A DNA stretch of 64,000 nucleotides from Proteromonas lacertae (lineage: Eukaryota > Sar > Bigyra > Opalinata > Proteromonadidae). The DNA lies in the NCBI GenBank assembly GCA_002245135.1, contig NGBS01000301.1, forward strand, positions 1 to 64,000, given 5' to 3'. Below the pieces are notes generated by a model that worked only from the letters and a program-made list of their open reading frames with translations, did no database searches and was not told the DNA's origin. Below are positions 1 to 13,272 of this stretch, in pieces. Each line of letters opens with the position of its first letter. The stretch's first letter is position 1. A program made the position numbers and the translations under genes.

Positions 1-1045
1 CTGTAAGCTCAACTGAAAAATTATCAAGTGGTTATCAATTTCCATACATTGGATTTGGGTATATTGATATAGATTTATATTTATCTTTAGTACTGTGTTT
101 TTATTAGATCAAGAGGTTGTTAACAATGCAATTTCGTAGTGCAATCTTAGCGGGTTATAGAGCCATTGACTGTGCCCCAGCATATGTATATTTAAAATTA
201 CAAGTTATAACTATTTATAGAATAATGAGAAGTTATTAGGAGTTGCCATTAAGAAATGTATTGATGAAGGTCTTGTCAAAAGAGAAGAGTTGTTTATCAC
301 ATCAAAATTATGGATGACTGATTGTCATCCTGAATCCGTTGAGACAGCTTTAAAAGAAGTTTAATGTTGCTTCAATTAGACTATTTAGATCTATATTTAA
401 TTCACTGGCCTGTTATCTACACATTAAAAGAACCAAGAGATAAAACAGACTTAGAAGGATGGTTTGTTAAGAGTGTACCAGATGAACAAAAGATGGGTTA
501 TGATGCCGATCAATTTGCTAAAGTATGGCAAGAAATGGAGAAATTAGTGTATGCTGGAAGAATCAAATCTATTGGTGTTGCCAACTTTTCTAAGGTCAAA
601 TTAATGAATTTATTAAAAATAGCCAAAATAAAGCCTGCAACATTCAAATGGAAATTCACCCATATAATGGTCAATTATGAATACGTTGATTATTTAAAAC
701 AATTAGGAATGACAATTACAGCATATCAATCCTTAGGAGGTGGTGAAGAGAAGATAGGTGACCATGAACCATTATTGAAGAATAAAGTGATTAATGATAT
801 TGCTAAAAAGCATAATAAGAGTTTGCACATGTGTTATTAAGATGGCCATTCAAAGAGGAATTCATATCATTCCCAGAAGTTCAAATCCTGAACATGTCAA
901 ATCAAACCTTGATATATTTGATTTTGAATTAGATAAGGAGGATTTGGAACATATTGAATCATTAGATACTCGTGCTAGAATCTGTTTTGGAGGATTCTGT
1001 GTTCCAAAAGGAACTGATGTTAACAAAGCTATTTGGGATGAATAA
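1..1045 (+). CDS. Aldo-keto reductase, partial at left edge and frame-disrupted
   Basis: NAD(P)H-dependent carbonyl reductase of the AKR superfamily. Visible parts in order are the strand before the first intron ([10 protein letters not shown]), [12 protein letters not shown] with the catalytic Asp and Tyr, LFITSKLW with the catalytic Lys, LYLIHWP with the catalytic His, and the C-terminal cofactor loop [16 protein letters not shown] 35-nt GTATAT...ATAG intron follows the catalytic Tyr. The reading frame is open to base 1, so the start probably lies just outside. The frame is broken about five times (near 140, 360, 645, 697 and 825): each break restores family-typical sequence in another frame, for example [10 protein letters not shown] near 650. 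Either this is a young pseudogene or the local sequence carries uncorrected indels. The family call is secure; the functional state is not. Confidence 0.85.
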
Positions 1046-1186
1046 ATTATAATATCTTCTCTCTTTATTATTATTATTTATTGTTTTTGTTTGGTTAAAT
1101 TTAAAGAACACAAAATTCATTAAAATGTATTATAGAGAATATAATATTCATTGTCAATCACTTTTTTTCTTCAAATTATTCATTTT

Positions 1187-4100
1187 TTAATTAGCTTGAG
1201 CTGGATTATCACTAGCTTTCTTGTAAGAAGGGAACATTTTCTTCATAATCATCATAACAATAGGTTCAGTGATATCAAACACACCATTCTTCAAATCACT
1301 TTTCATATCTTCTAATGGAGGAACTTTATCTTCCTGATCCTTTGTTTTCAATAATCCAAAGAATTTGGTCTTTTTCTTTCTTTCTTCTCTTCTCTTTTTA
1401 GCTTCTTCTATTACTGGCTCAAATATTGCATATAAATCTTCACCATTTGTTTGACTGACCAAATCAATGAGTAAATGGAGATAATCTGATCTTTCGTAGA
1501 GATACTTTGATTTAATACCAAATTCAGAGTAAAAACTTACAAATACATCATAAAATGTCTGAATTATCTTAATTTGATCTGGATGAAGATGATCATAACT
1601 ACCAGTCAAGCTTTTATTTGGCTTGGCATATTCTTTAGGATTACTTTCATAGTCCACTTTTGGATTGATACTTGTATAAGTTAATAGAATATAACCTAAA
1701 GATACCATTGTTACATCAAAATAGTGTAATAACAATTTCTTAAAAACTCCATTATATAAATACTTTTCAAATAAATATAATTGTTGTTCTAAAACTTGAC
1801 AAATCAACTTAGCTTTTGATTTTACAAACGCACTATCATAATTATCCATCTTTTTAACATTAAAGATAGTGTCTTTGATCATATTTTCAATAGTAACATC
1901 AAATGAAATATTGACAATTGATTCAATAAGATTTGTCTCTATTTCACTCAATGTCAAATCATGACTTCTACCCAACGTACTTTTTTCAATTAATATTTCT
2001 AAATGAACTATGCCTCCAGTCTTGGATGAATCTTTTCCCTCTCTTTTCATTGTTATATTCACTGGTTTTGCTTTTTCATAAACATAATAATCAAGTTCTA
2101 ATTCACCAGTACAAAGTAAATCATCAGCATTATTTTCATCCCAATCAAAACACTAATATATGATAATATATATATATATATATATATACTTCAACATATA
2201 AATATGATTTTTGAGATAACATTGATCCCCAACTGGTTGGACTCATCATATTATATTCTGGATTTAATGTATTTTTAACAATTGGAGTTTTAAATGTTTG
2301 AATTTCACTTTGAGCTTCTGGATTTTTGTTTTGCAATACTGATTTGTATTGACTTAAATAGACAATAAGATATGGATCAGAAGATATAACATCACCAACT
2401 GGAAGATGACTTGCTGATTTGACTAAACAATTGATTTTATAAGTAACTAAATCATCTTTTAGATTGGTAAGATCAGCAATTCCATTCAAATTATCTAAAG
2501 TTGCTTGTGAAGTTCTTCTATCTTTATCTAACGGTTGTAAAGACTCTTCTGTCGTTGTTGTTGTTCCTTTCTTTGAATGTTTTATTGTTTTGAGACTGAT
2601 TGTTAATGTACCACCTGGTTTACCTTTCTTGGTGAGTAAATCGATTGTTACATCTTTGGCTGTTGTATATTCTTCCATATTGAACTTGAAGAACTATTTA
2701 AATTAAATATATATATATACTGCTTCACTGATTGATTCAGATGATAATAATTGCTTATCTCTAACTTCAAAATCAATTAAACAACTTCTACCAGTAATTG
2801 TACCCCATGTTTCAGGTGAATGGAATCTGAATTGTGGATTAACTGTACTTTTCTCCACTTGAGTTTTGAATTGTTGATATTTCTTTTCTCCTAATTCCTA
2901 TTTTAATTAGAATGAATAAAAAATATACCGTTTCATTTTTGGCTAACCTTACTTTCATATATGGATCAATACTACCAATACCTTTCGGTAAGTTTTCTGC
3001 TTTCATAATAATCATTGTTACACTATAAGTCTCAGATTTGGCTTGTTGAAATTCTATTGAAACAGTATCTAAAGATATTCCATTCACATTTTCTTCTTCT
3101 TCATCAACTTCAATTTCTTGTTCAACATCTTCATCAACCTGTAATTTTGAGACATAATCCATTTTATCATACAATTCAATTCTTAAGAAATTAATATCAT
3201 TCAAATGAACACATAAACTCATAACAACAGGTAAGTAATTATCAACAGCAACTTGATCACCTTCGAAGAAATCAAAGAATTTGAACCTCAACATCTCTTC
3301 AATCTGTTCATCATCTTTTTTACCAAATAAATTACTAAAACCTGTTAATAAACTTGAACGACGATATTTCACCAAATCTTTTTCATTGGGCAGCATTTTC
3401 TGAGAATGTTCCATAACCATTTCACAATATCGAACTATTGGTTCTAAGATGATATTAAATGCAAATAATTTTCTAATTCCTGGAACTGATTCATAAGGAA
3501 TATCTTTTAAGAAGTCAATATGTTGTTGAACCAACCAAGATAATTCACTACCAGCAACTCTACTGTGCTTTAATGATTCTGATATAGGCATCCAATTATT
3601 CTAATAATAATAATAATATTTAAATAAATAAAAATATATTAAAATATACATTCTCAATAACTTGTGGTATTGAATTTTTAATAATTCTATATCTACTCAT
3701 AATAATCCATTGATATAAAATATCTCTAATTGAAGTTCTCATTAAATTCTTCAATGTTGAACCTGAAGCTGGAACTCTTTTCATTAATGATTTTATTGAT
3801 TTTATTAACTCCAAAACGTTAGGATCAAGTCCTTTGGACGTTTTTACTCGACTTTGGAATAAGAATTTCAAATCATTGAAAAGTGGTGTAAAGAATGATA
3901 ATGATATAATACTATACAATGACTATTTTAATAAATAAATAAAGAGATAAATATAATAATACTTTCTTATCTTCCATATAATTCTTAAACAATCCACCTT
4001 CATCCAATCTAAATATAGCTTCAAACAATGAACAAGCCACTGATACAATATTCATCAACGTAATTGCATTTAATGGATAATTCGCTATTCCATCTGGATC

Positions 4101-6124
4101 TCTCGTGATAACTCTAACAATAATATTATCAGATGAATTCTCCACTAAATCGTAAAACTCCTGGAAATTTGACTGTGTAATTGCCCTATCAGCAACTGAT
4201 TCACCAAATGAAAATATCAAATCCATTTTCTTTAAACATCCACTGAAATTGAAAGCATCAACTTGTCCTTGTGGTGGTAATGATATTATTCTTGCACCTT
4301 GAGATTCAGCTTTTAAAGTGCTTAATATTTTATGTTTTTTACTAGGATGTAGAAATACTTCAAATGTTTCATTGTCACTTTGAATTTCAAATTTTGATTG
4401 TTTCTTCCAAAAGTTGTGAAATTCTCTTTTCATGTTTTTGTAGATACTGTCTACTTCTAACCAATCATCAAGAGGATTTACTTCTTTTACATTTGGGAAG
4501 AAAGTTTTACCAAATTCCATTAAGGTTTCATATAACTCTACTATCTTATCATATACTGGAATAACGAAATTATCATCTAAAAAGAAGATATAATTCATTA
4601 CATTGGATATTTGTCTATAAATATAAATATATATATATATATATTTCTATACTTTTTCATTCCTGTATATATTTTATCTAATTGTACCATATGTTCTTTC
4701 GCTACAAATGCTTTATGCTTTATAATATCTTCAATATTCTTCTTAAACACTCTCATATAAGGATAATAAGATTTATAAATGAATTTAGCAGTGTTTAATA
4801 GGAATGCATTTCCTGTAATAACTTCTTCTACAGTGGACGATACTCTATCATTGAAGACAGAACACATCACGAGAGCTTTACTAATAGCAACTTGTAATGG
4901 ATCAAAGAATAATAAATTCTCTAAATTGTAGATGATTCTATCAGCAACTGGATTGTATAAACCTCCTTCACTTTCTAATAATGTCTGAGGTTCTAATAAT
5001 AATAAATAATAAAAATAAATAAATAAATAATATATACTTTCATTACCTGACCAACTATCTATTGGAAAATCAACATCATATAATCTTCTGATTATATTGT
5101 ATATTATTTCTGATCTTTCTTCATACTTATTAGTTAGTTTCTGATAACGTTGTGCTTCACTAGCATGCTTGGTTACTATAATAATAGATTTTTTATATAT
5201 ACAATCTAATTGTTGTTTTTTCTTTTGAACTTGTGAAGGTAAACAACAACATGGATTCTTTACAACTGTTGTTACTGTACTTACTCCTGTTTTTAAAACG
5301 GTTTTACCAGCATCAGCTAAACCATGAAGCGATAATTCTATCAATTTATTTAATTCATTCTAATTAATATATATAAATCATAATCAATATATACATCTAC
5401 TGATTTTAATAAAGAATTCCATTCATTCACTTTGTTCGTATAGTAATCTTTTATTCCTTGAATACTGTCTTGATTTGTACAATATGATTCTGGATATGTA
5501 TTCTCAGTGTCTTTGTAATATTTGTGAATCATGTCTAAACATACACGAATTATTACTGTTAAATCATGCTCACTTACTGGTTTGGAAAAGTCAGTTGTTT
5601 TAAATCCAGGTGATATAAACTGAACGGATGAAAAATATTTGTTAATTTGACTAATGTTCAGATTGAAGGCCTATATTGATAGTTAATATAAATTATTCAA
5701 TATACAGTACATAGTAGGTTTATATTGTTTGATACTGCATCAGAATATTTACCTGGTAACTCATGTGGTTTAGATTTCTATCATTTTGTTATAAATATTA
5801 AAATATATACAGTTTCTTCGATGGTTTGCAATGGAAATAGACTCAAACTAAACAACAAATCTCTAACTGGCTCTGATATTGTATATTTACCAACTACAAA
5901 TGGCTATTTCATAAAAATAAATCAAATTTCATACGTTCTCTTCCTTCTTAAATTGATCTCTCAGTTTGGTGAAATAAAATTTCTATATATTACACATTTA
6001 GAATACTAAAGCGGGATTAACATTTTCGGCTCTACAATAGAATATATAAATAAATTGATATACTTAGCTCTCAATGGAGCATATTTTCCCTATGATAAAT
6101 ATATATTGAACGAGAAAATACCAT
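1187..6124 (-). CDS. Munc13/UNC-13-like protein with MUN (MHD) region and C2 domains
   Basis: Likely vesicle-priming or tethering factor acting on SNAREs at membranes. About a dozen exons can be joined through short GTAT...TAG introns, starting at the ATG at 6124, which is followed directly by an intron. The N-terminus reads MGKYAPLRAKAENVNPALKF, then FTKLRDQFKKEEN, a typical start of a MUN/Munc13-like helical region that continues over about 1000 residues. Near the C-terminus two C2 domains are visible: YSVTMIIMKAENLPKG with the SIDPYMKV Ca-loop motif (about 2.9-3.0 kb), and YKINCLVKSASHLPVGD with SSDPYLIVYL (about 2.3-2.4 kb). A further C2-like beta segment continues into the last exon. An acidic run (EVDEEEENVNG) separates MUN from the first C2. 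The last exon ends in a basic patch followed by PAQAN. Plain housekeeping gene with no frame problems seen. The exact subfamily (Unc13, BAIAP3 or a protist-specific form) is not decided. Confidence 0.75.
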
Positions 6125-6681
6125 TTTAAAAAATAAAATGCAAAATAGATTTGAGTCAGTTATTTTTGTAATTATGTCATTTAAGTCAATATTACATTTA
6201 GATTCTTTTTTTTTTTTATATCGTATGATGTTATTGTTTAATAAAATACCTTATCCTAATAATTTATCCACAGTATTATTCCTTCGATTGCTAATTAAAT
6301 CAAAAAAATATGAAAAGAATTAATGAAATGATAGAAAATGAATACTTTACAACTATCTCTTCCTAACAGCCAACAGCAGCAGTTTAATCCTGCCAGTGGT
6401 AATAACATACTTCCAGCTCTTCAACAATCAATCTGTATCCTGCATGATGTGTACCAGTTCATCTCTTGCAAAGAAATGGAAGAGTTATTTCAATTAGCAA
6501 CAACAATAATAGATTACTGCATTTGTTCTTCAAATTTGAACAAATTGCAGTTCAAATTTGGGTTTTATAAAATTCAAATTTCTCAAACACGACTCGAACA
6601 TGAAATTTTTGTTTGTATTTTCATTTTTCTTTACTATTCATTTTTGATGTATATTTTTTATATTTTTTATATAGTTTTATT
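6125..6681. other. Intergenic, low-complexity, with repeated TTCAAATTT words
   Basis: No supported gene. A short plus-strand open stretch from 6338 is Q/N-rich at its start and resembles nothing I know. At 6529-6540 there is a 12-bp palindrome TTCAAATTTGAA, and its half TTCAAATTT recurs at 6551 and 6573. These may belong to the edge of the transposon remnant that follows. The stretch 6340-6540 is richer in G and C than its surroundings. Confidence 0.4.
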
Positions 6682-7213
6682 ATGTCTTCATCAAATCACC
6701 GAGGAAGAGTTGTTGATAGTGAAATTAGAAATATGGTAGTGGAAGCGGTAGAAAGGAGGAACATAAGTGTAGCAAATGCGTCAAGTTTGTATCATATTAG
6801 CAGTCAAGTGTTTATAACTTTATAAGAAGGTACAGAGAACGCGGATGTGTAGATGCTGATCAGCAGGGGGGAAGGAGAGAGTCATTAGTTAAATTTGTCA
6901 TCAAAGAAGTTAGCAAAAATCCGCAAATAACGTTGAGAAATCTACAATCTAAAGTACTAAAAAGATTCGGGATCAAAATTAGCTTATCCACAATCAACAA
7001 CACGTTGAAGGGTCACCTGTTTACATTAAAAAAGTTGTATATATCCCCAGCAAAAAGAAATGCAGAAGAGATTAAAGAAAAACGTAATAACTACAAGACA
7101 TTTAAAATGGTTTTTATCTACTATATATCTGTTGTATTATACTTTTATACCAAGAAAAACAACAACAAAAAATATATAAAATACAAAATAATAATAATTA
7201 TCATTCGTTAATA
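6682..7213 (+). mobile_element. Decayed Tc1/mariner-like transposase, N-terminal half only
   Basis: The protein starts SSNHRGRVVDSEIRNMVVEA, the first helix-turn-helix of a paired-like DNA-binding domain. After one frame break near 6810 it continues RRYRERGCVDADQQGGRRES, the linker between the two HTH units. It then runs through the second HTH (NPQITLRNLQ, then FGIKISLSTINNTL) and the segment LYISPAKRNAEEIKEKRNNY that precedes the catalytic domain. The DDE/DDD catalytic domain is absent: after about 7110 the frame runs into AT-rich noncoding sequence beside the phosphofructokinase gene. I could not see terminal inverted repeats. This is a non-autonomous relic in a convergent gap. Confidence 0.65.
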
Positions 7214-7222
7214 CTATCAGAA

Positions 7223-9017
7223 TTAATCTCTTGGTGTTACAGGTGGTAGTTCTTCATCACGATAATCAGGTTGACCAGTAGCAATGGTTATTCTCTCCCA
7301 AGTTCTACCATTAGCTCTCAACAATTTTGGTGAATTGTCAGTTATCTCTTTCATGGGGATATAAACAGTACGATTATTAACCAATCCAATACTAAATCCA
7401 GTATAACCAGCCATTACACCATGAGCAGCACTTTGACTCAAAATTAAACATAACACACTATCACTCGAATTAGCTGGTACACTTCGAATAAGATAAGAAG
7501 GATCGATATATTTGATTGTCACTTGTTCAGAATCTTTTAATCTTGAATTTAAGAATTTCTTGGTAATATTCACCATTATTGGACCAGCATCAGTAAATCT
7601 TTTATTACCTCCTTCATCAGTACCCAACTAATTCAAATATAAAAATAGAAAATAAATACTTTTTTAGAATCTTCTCGAATTTTCTTCAAATCTTCTTCAG
7701 GTAATAAATGCTCTTTTTCAGCTGTGTTTACTAAACTCTCTGCAATACCTTCAGCAATAACAATCACAGCATAACCTTTTCTCTTCAACACTTCCTGAAT
7801 CCAAGTCAATCCACCAAAATTACCATCTAAATGAAATGGAACTTCAGGGATCAAGCATAAATCAACCATACCAGTGGACATTGCAGTAAATGCAGCAATA
7901 CTACCAGCTGTTCTACCCATTAATTTTACTATACCAATTCCATTCTTTGTGGATTTAGCTTCAGTTCTTGCGGATCTTACTGCTTTAGCTGCTTCTTCTA
8001 CAGCTGTATCAAATCCAAATGAACGATCAATAAAGGCGATATCGTTATCGATTGTTTTTGGAACACCAGCTACACTGATATTTAATTTCTAATAATATAT
8101 ATATAATAATAATTATATACTCTTTTAGATATTTCTTCATATAATCGATAAGCAGCTCGATGACTTCCATCTCCTCCAATAATAAACAATGCATGAACAT
8201 TATATCTCTCTAACCAATCAATAATCACATCAGCATCAAAACTACCTCTACTACTTCCAATAAAACTACCACCTTCTTCATTTATATATCTCACACTCTT
8301 TGAAGTTAATTCTAATGGATCATCTGAGAAACCTTTAAATCCATTTCTTACACCATATACGTGTTTTACACCATAAGTATAAATCCTAATTAAATATATA
8401 TATAGATATATAAATAAATATACAAGGCATTTGTAATACCACGAACTATATTGTTTAATCCTGGACATAATCCACCAGTTGTACACAATGCAACATTGAT
8501 ATCTTGAGCATCAAACCAACATTCTTCACGTGGACCAGCTCGAACAAAGCCTTTGATGTTCTTTATTGCTGGTTCAGGAACATTATCAGGATTATCACCT
8601 TCACTTTCTCCATCGGTTACTTTACTATCTAAGTCAACATTTTGCACAATATCGTACAATATGATATTGTTATCATTTTGATAATTACGTAAAGGGAGAT
8701 TTCGGTTCAATTCCTCTATTTGAATAATAATAATTCATAAATATACGTGATTTAGAGAATTTAATGTTTGGACGATGTTTGTTATGTTTTTCACCTGCTG
8801 TTTCTCTTAAATGAGGAACATGGAATACTTTATCTGGACTTAATTCTACAGCGGTTCCAGTAATTGATTTCTTTGGTTTTGATGGGGAAGATAAACTACT
8901 TACACTTTTCTTTTCAACTATCTGCTTTTTTGTTAATAAAGCAGCTCCATAACCAAGTACAGCACCAACGCCAGCTGCTGCGATTATTGGGACTAAGTTT
9001 TTATTTGAACCAGACAT
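7223..9017 (-). CDS. PFK: ATP-dependent 6-phosphofructokinase, plant/trypanosome type, with N-terminal membrane or targeting segment
   Basis: Phosphorylates fructose 6-phosphate in glycolysis. Motifs in order are RAGPREECWF and CTTGGLCPGLNNIV, as in plant-type (group III) enzymes, then GSSRGSFD, FIIGGDGSHRAA, GVPKTIDND, the LMGRTAGSIAA substrate loop, PEVPF and VIAEGIAE. The GGDG signature (Gly rather than Asp at the position that decides the phosphoryl donor) favours ATP over pyrophosphate; the KTIDND lysine is shared with the ATP-using trypanosome enzyme. The first exon encodes a hydrophobic alanine/glycine-rich helix (about residues 8-28, IIAAAGVGAVLGYGAALL) followed by a basic stretch, so the enzyme may be membrane-anchored or organelle-targeted, which is unusual for PFK. 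Several introns of about 30-50 nt interrupt it. The frame is intact throughout. Confidence 0.9.
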
Positions 9018-9053
9018 GATATTCAGAAAGAAAGTTTTGAGATCCGAACTTTA

Positions 9054-9060
9054 GGCTTGA
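9054..9060 (-). promoter_or_regulatory. Candidate GCTTGA promoter element of the phosphofructokinase gene
   Basis: GGCTTGA followed by TTTGAAAAG, 37-43 bp upstream of the PFK start codon. The same word recurs upstream of at least ten other genes in the window. Inferred from recurrence only. Confidence 0.3.
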
Positions 9061-9140
9061 TTTGAAAAGTCATTTTTTTAAAATCGAAATATTGAATGAT
9101 AGAGTCAGTTCATATTGATAAATGATAAAAAATGAGAATA

Positions 9141-12100
9141 TTACAATAAATAGTCTGTTATGTTAACATGTTTACAACGACTTATGTAATCCAATATATA
9201 ACTAGCTGTTAATACCACATCTACATCTTCCTCTAATTCAGATGGGTATTTATTTAGCAATTTCCAGTCATTTTCAACAATCAATATATTTTTAATATTT
9301 TCAATGTTTTTACTATTATTTTCATAACATTTCTTATTAGATGATTTAATTTTCCGAATATAAGCTACACCTTCACCACTTTCGATAATTTCACACAATT
9401 TATCACTTGGAGGTATAGTATTATCACTGATGATGAATATTTTATTATAAAATGCTCCTTGTCCAGTCTTATTCTTTTCCTCTCTCCAAAATTTTGAACA
9501 GTTTTCATTTATATCTTTCACTTCTTCATTCCATTCAAATTCATCCATATTCATTTCTTCAATACTTGATATTCTATTCTTTTTATAATTCATTTCTAAC
9601 TCTGTAATAAATGAAGGTTTCAATATATAAATTCCACTGCATAATGCACAAACTACTTTTATAGTTCTTTTCATTTCGTTTGTAATTAGATGAGTTGTTT
9701 CATTTGAAAAACTATTAAAATAAAAATAAAAACTATAATTATACTCATGTTTTGTATCTAATACTGATAATCCTAAATCTTTAGCTTTCTTTTTATATTC
9801 TGCACAACCTGAGTTACTAAATAATAAATAAATATTCTTAAATTGCTGTTTTAGCTGTTGTTTTATTGATTTTTGAGATGATGTTGTTGAAGATGGTGAT
9901 TTTTTAATTCTCTTATTTGGAGTTAAACTTAAGTCTTTTGATTTCCTTTTTGTCTTTGGAGTTGGTAAAGTTTTTGACTTTGTTTTTAGTCTTGTTGTTG
10001 TTGTTGTTGATGATGTTTTCGTTTCTTCTTCCTCATTCATTATTGTGTTATCATTTTTTTCTTCAATTATGGGAAGACTAATGGGTTTTATTGGTGTTGA
10101 ATTTGATCTGAATATGAAATGTGAATATCCATCAGATTGTGATATGGATTGTGAATTTGATTCAATATTATTCTGTTGTTGTAGTGATTGAGATTGTGTT
10201 TCAAATAATTGCGATGGAATTGTGAAATGGATATTATTTGGTGAAGATAATTGTGGTTGTTGTTGTTGAGGTGGTAATGATTGTGATTGTATATCTTCAG
10301 TGGGTAATGAAGTAACAACAGAATTTGAATGATTATTATCATTTTTGTTATCTGTTTCTTCATTTTCTTCTTTATTCTCAATTTCCATTGTTCCAAAACT
10401 TATATTCTTCTCTTCACTTTGTGTTAATTCTAATCTCTTTTCTATTATTAATGGTGTTTGAATGGATGGTGGAAGTAATGATAATTGTTGTGGAGGTTGT
10501 TGTCTTTCATTTAATAAAGAACTATCAACAGAATTATATTGTTGGATATTATTATCTTCAATATTAGTTATTTCTTCATTCTCAAGTTTTGTTGGATTAT
10601 TATTCCTAATATCTTTTTCTTGATTTGATATTTCATTACTTTCTACTAAATCTAATTTCTTTTCTATTATTAATGGTGTTTGTATGGATGGTGGAAGTAG
10701 TTGAGGTAGTTGTGATTGCTGCTCTTCACTAGATGAAACAACAACAACAACAACAGAATCTGATTTCTTATCATTATCATCATCATTTTCATTCTCAATT
10801 TCCATTGAATTATCATTTTTATTCTCTTCTTCTTGACTTTGTATTTTATCATTTTGTGTTAATTCTAATTTCCTTTTTATAACTGAAGGTGTTTGTATTG
10901 ATGGTTGATATATTTTTGGCTTATTTGGAGATGGTAAAATAGGAGGTGAAACAGAATCTTCTGTTTGATTGGATAATGATGATTGTTTATTAAAATATTG
11001 AATAGAATTATCAGATTGAGAAACATCAAACACTAGTGAATTATTCACTTCATTTTTATTCTCATTTTCAAGAGAAACAGTTGATTCATCAGATTTGTTC
11101 TTTTCTTTTTCCTTTTCGATTGATTTTTCTTCTTGTTCATTTACTATATTCTGTATATTTGGTAATATAATAACACTTGATTCTTCTGATGTAGATGATG
11201 ATGTTGATTTATTATTTGCTTTGTTGTTATTCAAAACTGAATTTTCTACAACATTTTCTTTGGTTTCTTTTGTTTCAATATTATTATTAGTATTTGGATT
11301 ATAATCCTGATGTACATGTGATGTATCTGGACTTGAAATACTAATCGATTTATTACTATCTTTGCTTTTATCTCTTTCTTCATTGCCTTCTTTTTCATCG
11401 TTTATTAATACTACATTCTGATTATTAGATTTATTTATTTCATTATTTACATCATATTCATTTTCTTCCATTATAATCTCTTCTCTATTTCTTTCATCTT
11501 CACATTGAATAACATCTATATCTTTATTCTCTTCTTTTTCTATATCCTTCTTTTTATGTTTTTTATGGTGAGTAACAACAACAACATCATTTGATTGAAA
11601 GGATATATCATCAGATTGAGTAATAATATTATCATTAATAAAATTATTATCCTGTGATTCTGGACTACTGAATGGAATTAACAGTTGTTGTTGTTGTTGT
11701 TGTTGTGATTGTTCAGATTCAGTATTATAAGACATATTTCCTATATAAATACTATCATTTTCAACTTCAACTTCTTCTTCTTCCATTTTCTCATTATTTT
11801 CATTATCTATTTGAGATGTATATAATGCTTCTAAATGATCTAACTTAGTTGATAAAAGATATGGAGATTGTTCAACAAATTTCCATTCATATAAACAACG
11901 AATTATCCAATCAACTGTCAATATTGGAATATTTTCTATTTCACTCAAATCTCTATTTAGATATAATATATTAAAAAAATACAACAAATCACTATCTATA
12001 TTATAAACTATATAATCAGGTATTGTATAATAATTACTGATTGTATACAACACTGTTCCTCCCAACATATGAATTGCATTTTCGATATAACATAGCCTAG

Positions 12101-13266
12101 GATAAGTAGAACTTGAAAATCCAATAACTGAGATCATTTTTTGATTAAATTCTTTCATATATTTTCTATTAATAAAAATTAATAAATAAACAAATTAAAA
12201 ATACTGTGGAGTAGATCTTGATAAAGCAATTTCAAATGAAGATGGACTATTTGGTGAAGATTTATCATCACTTTCTATATTAACAACTTCACTATTTTCT
12301 ATTGAAATTAACAACCAATTAGGATGAAGAGATATTCTTGTTTTACTTTTATAAATATCACAATAGGATATTATGTGTGTAGAATGAGTTATTGTTTTGG
12401 AGATTATTGCACCATGATAGCTAGAGAGTTCTTGAAGATACAGTGACTTATATGGATCAATCATTGGTGAGAAATATAAATGATATTTCTAATAAATATA
12501 AATTATATATATATACAGATAATAATGATTGTTGAAATTGACTTAAATTCTTACAGATTATATACATTGTCTTTCTTAAATTATTAGACCAACTGCCATA
12601 ATATTTCTTTTCTTTTATAATATTTGTGTTTTTACCTTTATCTATTGTAAAAGGACTTTCATCTATCATTTTTTTCATCCTCAAACATTGATCAAGCCAT
12701 TCTATGTCTAAAATTAATCCTTGCGTTTTTTCTGTTGCTTCTATTAGAAGTTCAGAATTGATATTATCTTTTTGAATAATAATATGTGTTATTTGTTGAC
12801 TTATTGTATCAACAACCTATGAAGACAGAGATTATATAGATTTTTCATACATCTGCTCCATAATAATATGATAATGATTTATAATCTTGATAATTATCAA
12901 TATTACTACAATTAATAACAAATTTCAATCCAGAGAAGAAGTGTAAAGGATCTGAAGAATATCTATCCTAATAAAATAGTTGATTTAATATACTTCTTGA
13001 AATCTAATACCATATGTCAATATATCTGTTACAAACTTTGGTGTTACAAAATATAACGATTCTGGTGATCTAACTTTTAATATAATGTTTTCATATTCTT
13101 CTGGGTTGCAAACAATATGCGTACAATCATCATAGCTACGCCCAAATGAAATACCATATTCTGTTAATTCTTTTCTTTGAATATCAGTAATTGTATTGTT
13201 TGTTTTTGATGAAAACTTCAGTATCACATCCAGCAGTAATGTTGAGGTATCTGTACTGTTTTTCAT
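9141..13266 (-). CDS. Multi-BRCT DNA-damage response protein (PTIP/MDC1/TopBP1-like) with Q/S/N-rich middle
   Basis: About 1350-residue nuclear scaffold of at least four BRCT modules. The first lies near the N-terminus (TDIQRKELTEYGISFGRSYD ... CTHIVC), with further units across the next short exons (THIIIQKDN ... WLDQCLRMKK; SSYHGAIISK ... THIISYCD ... HPNWLLISIE). Another starts the long last exon (YIENAIHMLGG ... LTVDWIIRCLYEWKFV). The C-terminus is a tandem BRCT pair with the MDC1/PTIP-type signature THLITNEMKRTIKVVCALCS, then ILKPSFI, then the second unit to the end. The 600-residue linker is low-complexity, with polyQ (near 11690), many SQ/TQ sites and three imperfect copies of a 14-20 residue unit around PSIQTPLIIEKKLDL (near 10.46, 10.68 and 10.89 kb). 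SQ/TQ clusters are typical ATM/ATR targets. Introns are tiny; the one at 12968-12993 is only 26 nt. Probably a checkpoint or repair adaptor. Confidence 0.8.
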
Positions 13267-13272
13267 TAAGTT

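Noticed and set aside
7223-9017. Pyrophosphate-dependent phosphofructokinase
   Set aside because: The donor-site motif is GGDGS, not GGDD, and the flanking motifs match the plant/trypanosome ATP group despite the KTIDND lysine.
10088-10567. Asn/His/Leu-rich and Phe/Tyr-rich open frames overlapping the BRCT gene
   Set aside because: They are frame shadows of the CAA/GAA/AAT-rich coding linker, with no start context or homology.
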